Origin: Oscillibacter valericigenes Sjm18-20
Lineage (GTDB): Bacteria; Bacillota; Clostridia; Oscillospirales; Oscillospiraceae
DNA length: 64,000 nt
NCBI GenBank assembly: GCA_000283575.1
Contig: AP012044.1
Coordinates: 1,302,001-1,366,000 of the forward strand
Reading direction: 5' to 3'
Every line of letters starts with the position of its first letter. Within the stretch, counting starts at the first letter, position 1. A model generated the notes under the pieces. That model saw nothing but the letters and a program-made list of their open reading frames with translations, was not told where the DNA came from and did not search any database. Position numbers and translations under genes: made by a program. Of this stretch, positions 53,158 through 61,300 are shown one piece after another.

Positions 53158-54055
53158 TTTATTTAAGACGGACGCCGAGCGTCTGGCAGACACGCAGGAG
53201 CGAATTCAGGATTTGCCGCTTGACAAGCTGATTCCATTCCCCAATCACCCGTTTAAGGTACTGGACGATGAAAAGATGCAGGAAACCGTGGACAGCATCA
53301 AGGAATACGGCGTATTGGTGCCAATCCTGGTGCGCCCAAAAAACGACGGCACTTATGAAATTGTGTCCGGCCACCGCCGTCATCATGCCAGTGTGCTGGC
53401 AGGCAAAACGGACATTCCGGCCATCGTGCGAGACATGGATGATGATGCCGCCATTCTGGTCATGGTGGATTCAAATTTACAGCGAGAAACCATCCTGCCG
53501 TCAGAGAAAGCCTTTGCCTATAAAATGAAGCTGGATGCAATGAAGCGGCAGGCTGGTAGACCCTCAAAAGAAAATCCGTGCCAAATTGGCACGGATTTAA
53601 TTGGGCAGCGTTCGGATCAAATCATGGCAAAAGAATTAAACGAAAGCGCCAGAACAATCCAACGCTATATCCGCCTGACTAACCTTAATCCAGAACTTTT
53701 AAACCGTGTGGACAACAAAACTATGGCGTTCAATTCAGCCGTGGAGGTGTCCTACCTCTCCGAAAGTGAGCAAACCATGTTGTGCGAGGCCATTGAGCGG
53801 CAAGAAGCCACGCCCAATCTCAATCAGGCACAGCGGCTCAAAAAGTACAGCATGGACGGCAAACTGGACGAAAATGTGATGGACGCCATCATGACCGAGG
53901 AAAAGCCGCTGGACAATAAGCTGGTGCTGAAAGATGAACTGCTGTCACCGTATTTTCCGAAAAACTACACGCCGATGCAGAAGCAGCAGACGATTTTAAA
54001 ACTGCTGGCAGACTGGCACAAGCGGCAAATGCGCCAGCAGGAAGCGGAGCGGTGA
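53114..54055 (+). CDS. parB: ParB-like partition protein of the element
   Basis: A 313-residue ParB/Srx-fold protein: DLPLDKLIPFPNHPFKVLDDEKMQETVDSIKEYGVLVPILVRP, with the CTP-binding/ParB box IVSGHRRHHASVLAGKTDIPAIVRD. An HTH region follows (GQRSDQIMAKELNESARTIQRYIRLTNLNPELLNRVD). The ATG at 53114 is 9 nt after GGAGG and lies inside the end of parA. Together with ParA it forms a partition module. Confidence 0.92.
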   Translation: MKSAAKNIQIASYDDLFKTDAERLADTQERIQDLPLDKLIPFPNHPFKVLDDEKMQETVDSIKEYGVLVPILVRPKNDGTYEIVSGHRRHHASVLAGKTDIPAIVRDMDDDAAILVMVDSNLQRETILPSEKAFAYKMKLDAMKRQAGRPSKENPCQIGTDLIGQRSDQIMAKELNESARTIQRYIRLTNLNPELLNRVDNKTMAFNSAVEVSYLSESEQTMLCEAIERQEATPNLNQAQRLKKYSMDGKLDENVMDAIMTEEKPLDNKLVLKDELLSPYFPKNYTPMQKQQTILKLLADWHKRQMRQQEAER

Positions 54056-54163
54056 CGGCAATGGGCGTTTGGAGGCATGGGGCCTTCACGCCTTTTCGCC
54101 GTGGGTTTTCCCCTTTACAATCCCCTTTCCTACTCAGCCGAAAAAGAAGGAATAGCTTACTTA

Positions 54164-54193
54164 GCCGAAAAGAAAAATATTTTTTTCTTCGGC
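54164..54193. other. Near-perfect 30-bp AT-centred palindrome
   Basis: The two 15-bp arms (GCCGAAAAGAAAAAT and its partner) match at 13 positions with no loop. It lies 28 nt before the next gene. A shorter direct copy of GCCGAAAAAGAA is at 54137. Function is unknown; an operator or cruciform is possible. Confidence 0.5.
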
Positions 54194-54220
54194 ACAGTGA
54201 GCGGAACAGGAGCGTTTACC

Positions 54221-54814
54221 ATGGATGAAGAAAAGCGAATGATCGAAAATTACGAGGTTCGGCACAGCGTGTTTCTGGGCAACCGGGAAATCGTGTTCGC
54301 CATTGACAAGGACGCGCCCATACCGTATCTGGTCAGCGACTGTACCGACCGGGGCGGGTTCGGACTGCTGCGTTACGACAACGCCATTGCCGGCGACGAC
54401 TATCTGGAACAGATGCAGGAGTTCACCAAGCGCATTGACCGGCAGATTCAGCAGGTGCGGGACGAGCGGACACAGCGCGGCATTGACCCCGTGCCCCTAA
54501 CCAGCGAACATTGCGTGTCCGGTGGCATGAACGAAAATCTGGAGGGCAAGGTGATCGTCATCAAAGCATCTTCCCTTCGGCCTGAGTATGCTACGCCGGA
54601 CCATCAGTTGATGCTTGCAGATGGCGGCAACGGATGCCACCCAGATGCCCGTGGCCGCGCGGTGTTTTGCGTCAATCTCTACACCGGCAAGCGTGGCCGC
54701 TGGGAGCGATACGATGTGCAGGGCGTGGCGGATATGAACAAATTGCCCCAGTGGGCACAGGATGCAGCCCGAAAGCTGCAACAGAAAAAATCGCGGGAGG
54801 AGCTGGAGCGATGA
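54221..54814 (+). CDS. Conserved element protein of unknown function
   Basis: A 197-residue soluble protein of mixed composition beginning MDEEKRMIENYEVRHSVFLGNREIVFAID and containing GGFGLLRYDNAIAGDDYLEQMQEFTKRID. A region rich in charged and Cys/His residues follows (HQLMLADGGNGCHPDARGRAVFC). I do not recognise the family, though proteins in this position are common in Tn1549-like elements. The ATG at 54221 follows AGGAG by 8 nt; the frame is open further upstream through the palindrome without a better site. Confidence 0.75.
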   Translation: MDEEKRMIENYEVRHSVFLGNREIVFAIDKDAPIPYLVSDCTDRGGFGLLRYDNAIAGDDYLEQMQEFTKRIDRQIQQVRDERTQRGIDPVPLTSEHCVSGGMNENLEGKVIVIKASSLRPEYATPDHQLMLADGGNGCHPDARGRAVFCVNLYTGKRGRWERYDVQGVADMNKLPQWAQDAARKLQQKKSREELER

Positions 54815-55095
54815 TTGGCGAAAAAGTAGAGGGCTACACAATTATCGAGAGCACGGTCATCGGCAACGCCAAATTCGTGGTGGGCAAAAACCCGCAAAAC
54901 CCCATTGTCCCCTACGTTACATGGCAGGCTAATATGAAGAACGACCCCCATTCGTATTTCTGGGGCCATTACTACGGTGATAAGCTCACCGCGCTGGCAG
55001 ATTACGGCGACCGCATTTCGCAGGAAGCCCAGTATCTCAAGAGTTTTCAGGAGAAAAAGGCAAAAGAAAAACCGGCTGTTGAGCCGGAGCGTTAG
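54811..55095 (+). CDS. Small conserved element protein
   Basis: A 94-residue protein: EKVEGYTIIESTVIGNAKFVVGKNPQNPIVPYVTWQ, then SYFWGHYYGDKLTALADYGDRI and a charged, Lys/Glu-rich tail. Its start ATG overlaps the previous stop (ATGA) with GGGAGGAG upstream, indicating coupled translation. Function unknown. It is followed 11 nt later by the giant helicase frame. Confidence 0.78.
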   Translation: MIGEKVEGYTIIESTVIGNAKFVVGKNPQNPIVPYVTWQANMKNDPHSYFWGHYYGDKLTALADYGDRISQEAQYLKSFQEKKAKEKPAVEPER

Positions 55096-55106
55096 GAGGT
55101 ATCCAT

Positions 55107-58100
55107 TTGGCAAGTAAATATCAGCTTATTACAGAGCTATATAACCAGACGCTTTTGCGTGTCACCGGCAGCCATGAGCGATGGACTGGCTTTCTCCGAG
55201 CTGCCTGCTATAACTATAAATGCTCCTTTGACGAGCAAATTTTAATCTACGCCCAGCACCCCAACGCCACCGCCGTGCTGGAACTGGATAAGTGGAACAA
55301 TCAGTTTGGCCGCTGGGTCAATAAGGGTGCTACAGGCATCGCAATCCTCGACGACCAGCGCGGTAAAGGGCGGCTTAAATACTACTTTGATGTGGCGGAC
55401 ACCCATGAAACACTGCGTTCACGGCCTGTTCCCATCTGGGAGATGGACGCCGCGTTCACCGACCGGGCGATTGAAACGCTGGAAAACACTTTTGGTAAAT
55501 TGGCCGAAAAGAAAACACTGCCGGAGGCCATTTTATCCGCCAGCCACAACGCCGTGGCGGACAATCTCCCGGACTACCTGCGGGATCTGCGGGACTGCCG
55601 GGAAGGAAGTCTGCTGGAAGAACTGGACGACCTGAATGTGGAGGTGTCCTACCGTCGTGCTCTGGAATCCAGCATCGCGTATATGCTGATGATACGGCTG
55701 GGTATTCCGGCAGACGCTTATCTTCTGCCCGAAGATTTTACAGCCGTCTATGACTTCAACACCACGGCTACCATCAACGCCCTGGGCATCGCCACCAGCG
55801 ACATCGCGGAGATGGGGATGCGGGAAATCAGTCGGACAGTGATGCAGGCGCGTCGGGAACAGTTTTTTGCAAAGGACGGCAAAATTGCTTATGATACGGA
55901 AAAGGAAACAAACGACGAAAGGAGCGACGATGATGGAGATCACTTACAGGACGCAGGAGGGCTTTCAGATTCCGAACCTGCTGTTGCCGCAGACAGAGGA
56001 AACGCATTTGGGCAAGTACGCGGAACTGCGCCGGCAGTACCTGATGAAGCACCGCAGGGTACTGTATACGAACCTGAAAACCAGCTGCAAGTTGACGGAA
56101 CATCTGGCGGAGATCGAGGAGAGCGCCAAGACGATGGTGGAGCAGACCGTGCGCCAGATGGCCAAGACCGAGGACGTGACGGAAGAACTGAAGGCATCCG
56201 ATCCGATGCGTTGGACGGGGTTGATGAACAACTTCCGGCATTGCGCGGAGGAAATGGTGCTGAACGACCTGATCTACAGTTAATTTCAGAGGAACCAGCA
56301 GAGGCAGGAAGTGATGAAAATGCACTTCCCGCCTTTTTAGATGCCTACCTTATGGAAGCCATTGTGCTGGACGAGGGCGGCAGAACAGTCAAGCGGCAGG
56401 AGATTTTCAATTACTTCCAAGCGCATAGGGATTATCAGGAGCGCGCGGAGTTTCTCGAAAAAGCCTATAATGACACTTTCACAGAAATTCTGGTAGACGG
56501 TACGCGGGTTGGCTACCATAAACAGGGCGACGGACTTCTGATGTGGGAGGGCAGCTACCTATCCCGCACTTCAGAGTCCGTTTTTTCATGGGGTGTGGTC
56601 ACGGAAATGACCGAAAACCTCATGGAGCGCGGCGAGTACAAAATCAAGCTGGGACTGCAAAACGCGCCGGTGATGGCGGAGCAGATGACCCTGTTCGGCA
56701 TGGGCGAGGCGATTCCGGTCTATCAGCCGGATGAGAGCCAGCCGCCTCTGTTCCCCGTACAGGAGGTACCGCAGGCCGTCATTGATAAGACCCTTTATAC
56801 GGCGGGCAACGAACCCGGCAGCCCCTTCCGTGTTGCAGCCTTCTATATGCGGGAACGTCCCGAAGTAGAAAATGTGGCGTTCCTGCGTCGGGAGTTCGGC
56901 ACGGAAAATGGGCGCGGCATCGAGCATGAGGGCCGCAAATATGCGGTTTGGTTCATGGAGGACGGCATCCACCTTGCCTGTGGTAACAGCGTTGGCAGCG
57001 GATATGACCGCACAACGGTCACATGGGAACAGGCGTCGGCGCGGATTCTGAAACTCCTGAACGCCGGCATCTATCTTTCTCCAGCAGAGCTGGCGCAGGC
57101 GCAGGACAAGGCGCTCCGCAACATGGCGGATGCGCTGCTTTTGACCGCGCGCGACCTTTCCGATGAGGGACGTGCTCAGGGTTATTTTCCGCTGACCCGC
57201 GAGATCTACGACAAACTGACCGGCTTCCCGGACTGCATCAACAATATGGTGGAGCAGGCGCAGGGCGACGCATTCCTCAATGGTCTGGCGCAGGAGTATC
57301 ATACCTTTTTGGACGCCTATGCAAAAGACCGCACGATCATGCGCTGGCGGCTTTCAGACTATAATACGCACCGGATCGGCATCATGCTGGACGGCGTGGA
57401 ATATCCCAAGCGCGGCTTTACCGCCCAGCCGGATTTCCTGCGGCAGTGCAAGATGTTCATCACGCAGGACGAGATTGACCAACACTTTCTGGGCGGTAAC
57501 GCTGACAGTAGGCTGGAAGTGTATTCCCACTTCTGTTATCCCCACACGCCGGAGGAAAACCAGAAGTTTATCAAGGGGTTTTATGGTGAATACAGCGGCG
57601 GAGCCTGTGACAGCTACGATTACACGAAAACGCGGAAAGGACTTCTGTATCAGAGGGAATACGAGTGGAAGAAATACGACTCCGTTCAGCTCACTATCCC
57701 GCAAGTGGTCAAGGAGTACGAGCGCCTGATTGCCCAGAAGCAATTTCCCAGTGAGGACGCTCTTTTCAAAATCCCAGAATATGAGGCGGAGCAGCTTGCG
57801 CGGAGCGTGTATTTCGGCTTCGCTGGCCTGCCTTCCTCTTTTCCCCGCCCTTACGAAGAAGGCGCAGATTATTACAAGGCCGTGCCTGCGATTCAGGTGC
57901 AGCTTACGTCCCCTGATAAGGTGCGGGAGATATTGGATAATCTCACCGCCGCGCTGGACGGTATGGACGAAAATGACCGTTACTATGACAGTGTTCAAAA
58001 CGCAAAAAAACTGCTTTCCGAATATACCAATGGCACCTTCAGCCTGTTCAACCACCGGCACGACGGTTTGCGGCTTCCGCCTGCTGCGGAAAGCCGACAG

Positions 58101-58355
58101 CAGGAAGTGCAGACGGTTCAACCTTTTATTGACCACTATTATGTGGTGGATGATTTGCAGGTGCGCGGCCCTCTGGCGGTGACGGACTATGATGATCTCA
58201 ACACAGCGCTGACAGCTTACTCTGCACTTCCAACAGATAAAATCAAGGCATTCGGCGTACAGAACACCAATCATTTGCCCGGAACCTTTGACTTTCTGCA
58301 ATGCAGAGACGGCGTAGACACGCCGGTTCTTGACTATCAGCGGATGGAGAGCTAG
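55107..58355 (+). CDS. N-terminal part of giant element helicase/methylase protein (ends at in-frame TAG)
   Basis: 1,082 codons, forming the N-terminal third of a Tn1549-type giant protein. The opening ERWTGFLRAACYNYKCSFDEQILIYAQHPNATAV followed by WNNQFGRWVNKGATGIAIL resembles ArdC-like N-terminal domains. A low-complexity Asp/Gly/Arg-rich linker occupies about residues 276-392, exactly where tnpV is overprinted. The rest is a mixed alpha/beta region ending LPGTFDFLQCRDGVDTPVLDYQRMES. The TAG at 58353-58355 stands where a Trp codon (TGG) is expected, and the same frame stays open for 1,800 further codons. The start is TTG at 55107 after TTAGGAGG. Confidence 0.88.
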   Translation: MASKYQLITELYNQTLLRVTGSHERWTGFLRAACYNYKCSFDEQILIYAQHPNATAVLELDKWNNQFGRWVNKGATGIAILDDQRGKGRLKYYFDVADTHETLRSRPVPIWEMDAAFTDRAIETLENTFGKLAEKKTLPEAILSASHNAVADNLPDYLRDLRDCREGSLLEELDDLNVEVSYRRALESSIAYMLMIRLGIPADAYLLPEDFTAVYDFNTTATINALGIATSDIAEMGMREISRTVMQARREQFFAKDGKIAYDTEKETNDERSDDDGDHLQDAGGLSDSEPAVAADRGNAFGQVRGTAPAVPDEAPQGTVYEPENQLQVDGTSGGDRGERQDDGGADRAPDGQDRGRDGRTEGIRSDALDGVDEQLPALRGGNGAERPDLQLISEEPAEAGSDENALPAFLDAYLMEAIVLDEGGRTVKRQEIFNYFQAHRDYQERAEFLEKAYNDTFTEILVDGTRVGYHKQGDGLLMWEGSYLSRTSESVFSWGVVTEMTENLMERGEYKIKLGLQNAPVMAEQMTLFGMGEAIPVYQPDESQPPLFPVQEVPQAVIDKTLYTAGNEPGSPFRVAAFYMRERPEVENVAFLRREFGTENGRGIEHEGRKYAVWFMEDGIHLACGNSVGSGYDRTTVTWEQASARILKLLNAGIYLSPAELAQAQDKALRNMADALLLTARDLSDEGRAQGYFPLTREIYDKLTGFPDCINNMVEQAQGDAFLNGLAQEYHTFLDAYAKDRTIMRWRLSDYNTHRIGIMLDGVEYPKRGFTAQPDFLRQCKMFITQDEIDQHFLGGNADSRLEVYSHFCYPHTPEENQKFIKGFYGEYSGGACDSYDYTKTRKGLLYQREYEWKKYDSVQLTIPQVVKEYERLIAQKQFPSEDALFKIPEYEAEQLARSVYFGFAGLPSSFPRPYEEGADYYKAVPAIQVQLTSPDKVREILDNLTAALDGMDENDRYYDSVQNAKKLLSEYTNGTFSLFNHRHDGLRLPPAAESRQQEVQTVQPFIDHYYVVDDLQVRGPLAVTDYDDLNTALTAYSALPTDKIKAFGVQNTNHLPGTFDFLQCRDGVDTPVLDYQRMES
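55933..56283 (+). CDS. tnpV: TnpV-like transposon protein, overprinted within the helicase gene
   Basis: A 116-residue protein in the +1 frame relative to the surrounding giant gene: MEITYRTQEGFQIPNLLLPQ, LGKYAELRRQYLMKHRRVLYTNLKTSCKLTEHLAEIEESAKTMVEQTVRQMAK and a C-terminal HCAEEMVLNDLIYS. This is the layout of the TnpV family (PF14198) of clostridial transposons. It has its own AAAGGAG 8 nt before the ATG at 55933 (a second ATG at 55930 is 5 nt away). The overlapped host frame encodes only low-complexity linker, so both frames can be real. Confidence 0.75.
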   Translation: MEITYRTQEGFQIPNLLLPQTEETHLGKYAELRRQYLMKHRRVLYTNLKTSCKLTEHLAEIEESAKTMVEQTVRQMAKTEDVTEELKASDPMRWTGLMNNFRHCAEEMVLNDLIYS

Positions 58356-58376
58356 GATAACGTCGAAATCCACGCC

Positions 58377-61300
58377 GTGGTGAGCGCAGTCGAGGCGTCG
58401 CTGGGAAAGGAACAGACTTCCGAAACCCCGCCCGCGCTGGCTCCCTACAATTTAGCGGCGGAGGAAGCCTACCGCCACGCAAAAGAAGAGCACCCCGACC
58501 ATCTGGTAGCCGTCCACATGGGTGATTACTACGAGCTGTACGGGGATGACGCCGCCACCGCAGCGGAAATTCTGCACAGCAAAACGCTCATACGCAGCTT
58601 GTCTACCGGTGAGGAAACCACCACCGGCTTTCTTGCGGAGGCATGGGCGGCAAATTTGAAAGCCCTCTGGCGTGCCGGTCGTAATGTGCTGCTGATCGAC
58701 CAAGGCGACAACGGTCAGTTTTATCCGGTCAAGGAGCGCCTTGCCAGCGACTACATCCCCATTCACGCACAGATTCAGATTGAGGGCCGACAGTTTGAGG
58801 TGGAGAGCGTCAGCTTTGAGCAGGATAAGGTTTCTCTCCGCGACATCACTTTTCAGAATGGCACCGGATTTCCCATCTCCCGCATCGAACCCATTGATTT
58901 TGTTCGTTCCTACATTGACGAGCCGGAACCGGGGGCGGACGAGCCAATCATAGAGTCGGCAGAACAGCCCGCGCAAAAAACTCGTTTACCACCTGTGCCG
59001 AAGAAAAAAGAAGGCGTGGACGCCGCCATGCCACTCTATCAGGACGGCATCAATTACCGCATCACAGACGATAACCTTGGTGCAGGTACTCCAAGCGAAC
59101 GCTATGCCAACAACGTGGCGGCCATCCGGCTGCTGGAAAAGATGGACAAAGAAGGTTACCCGGCCACGGCGGAGGAACAGGAAGTCCTCGCCAAATATGT
59201 GGGCTGGGGTGGTCTGGCAGATTGCTTCGACCCAAAGGACAGCCGATACGAAGAACTGAAATCGCTGCTGTCTGAAGCCGAATATGCCTCCGCCCGCGAA
59301 TCCACGCTGACAGCATTCTATACGCCGCCTGTGGTCATTCGCTCCATCTATCAGGCACTGACGGACATGGGTTTTGCGCAGGGCAATATTCTGGAGCCCG
59401 CCTGCGGCACCGGCAATTTCCTTGGCCTTCTGCCGGGGAGTATGGCGGGCAGCAAGCTCTACGGCGTGGAGCTGGACGATGTTTCCGGCAGAATTGCCCG
59501 CCACCTCTACCAACGCTCCAGTATTGCCGTGCAGGGCTATGAAAAAACCGGTTTCCAAGATAACTTTTTCGACGTGGCTGTTGGTAACGTGCCATTTGGA
59601 CAATTTAAGGTGCCAGACCGGCGCTATGACCGGCTAAATCTGCCTATCCACGAATACTTCATCGCCAAGACACTGGATAAGGTACGTCCGGGCGGCGTCA
59701 TCGCCTTTGTAACATCCAGCTACACCATGGACAAAAAAACAGCCACCACCCGAAAATATATTGCACAGCGGGCGGAGCTGCTGGGAGCCATCCGTCTGCC
59801 CAACAACACTTTCAAGGCAGCGGCAGGCACCGAGGTGGTTTCGGACATCCTGTTCCTGCAAAAGCGTGACCGCATGGTAGACATCGAGCCGGAATGGGTG
59901 CATTTAGCAACAGACGATAACGGAATCCAGATGAACAGCTATTTCATCGACCATCCTGATATGGTGTTGGGCGAGATGAAGATGGTTTCGGGGCCTTACG
60001 GCCCGGAGCCGACCTGTGCGCCCTACCCGGAGCAGGATTTGGGAACGCTGCTGCAAAATGCGATTCAAAACATTCACGCCGAAATCAGCGACTATGACCG
60101 CAACGACGAGCTGGACGGCGAGGACAAATCCATCGAGGCCGACCCGTCCGTCCGCAATTTCTCTTATACCCTTGTGGACAATCAGATTTACTACCGGGAA
60201 AACAGCCGCATGAATCCGGTGGAGGTGTCCAAAACCGCCGAAAGCCGGATTCGCGGCATGATTTCCCTGCGGGACTGCGTTCGTACCCTGTTGGAGTACC
60301 AGACCGAGGACTATCCCGAAGAAGAAATCAAAGCGCAGCAAGCCATGTTGAACATTCTCTATGACCGCTTTACCAAGGATTACGGCCTCATTAATTCGCG
60401 AGGAAACTCCATCGCTTTCTCAGAGGACAGTTCGTATTTCCTGCTGTGTTCCCTGGAGGTGGTCAATGAAAACGGCGAACTGCTCCGCAAGGCAGACCTG
60501 TTCACCAAACGTACCATCCGCTGCCACAAGCCCGCCGAGAAGGTGGATACCGCCGTGGAAGCACTGGCGCTGTCCATCGGGGAAAAGGCGCGGGTGGATA
60601 TGGACTACATGGGGCAGCTCACCGGCAAAACCGAGGAACAGCTTTTCGCAGATCTCACCGGCGTGGCTTTTCTCAACCCTGATTACGTCGAGGGCATGAA
60701 TGACAAATATCTGCCTGCCGACGAATATCTCTCTGGCAATGTCCGCCAAAAGCTGACGCAGGCAAAGGAATTGGCGGCAAATGACCCGCAGTATCAGATT
60801 AACGCCGATGCCCTGGCGCAGGTGCAGCCGGTAGACCTGACTGCCAGTGAGATTTCCGTGCGGCTGGGTGCGACATGGCTGAACCCGGACTATTATCGTC
60901 AGTTCACCTTTGAAACGCTGGGCACACCCCGCAGCGCCCAATGGAGTATCAAGGTGCATTATTCCAAGCTCACCGGCGAGTGGCGGATTGAAGGCAAAAG
61001 CAAGGATTACGGCAATGTCAAGGCGTTTAATACCTACGGTACCAAGCGCATCAACGCCTATGAGATCATCGAGGACAGCTTGAATCTGAAGGATGTCCGT
61101 ATTTTCAATTATGTTTATGATGCCGATGGGAATAAAACGGCGGTGCTGAACAAAAAGGAAACCGCTATCGCCCAGAGCAAACAGAAGCTTTTGAAGGAAG
61201 CCTTTTCCGAATGGCTTTGGAAGAACCCGGACAGGCGGGAAACCATCTGCAAAGCCTATAATGTCCTCTTTAACTCCAACCGGCCCCGCGAGTACGACGG

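Noticed and set aside
52342-54055. Plasmid origin or chromosomal parAB
   Set aside because: No nearby oriC features, DnaA boxes or repA; the following giant helicase gene points to an integrative element.
54164-54193. Rho-independent terminator in the element
   Set aside because: The palindrome has an AT-rich centre and no loop, and is not followed by a T run outside the stem.
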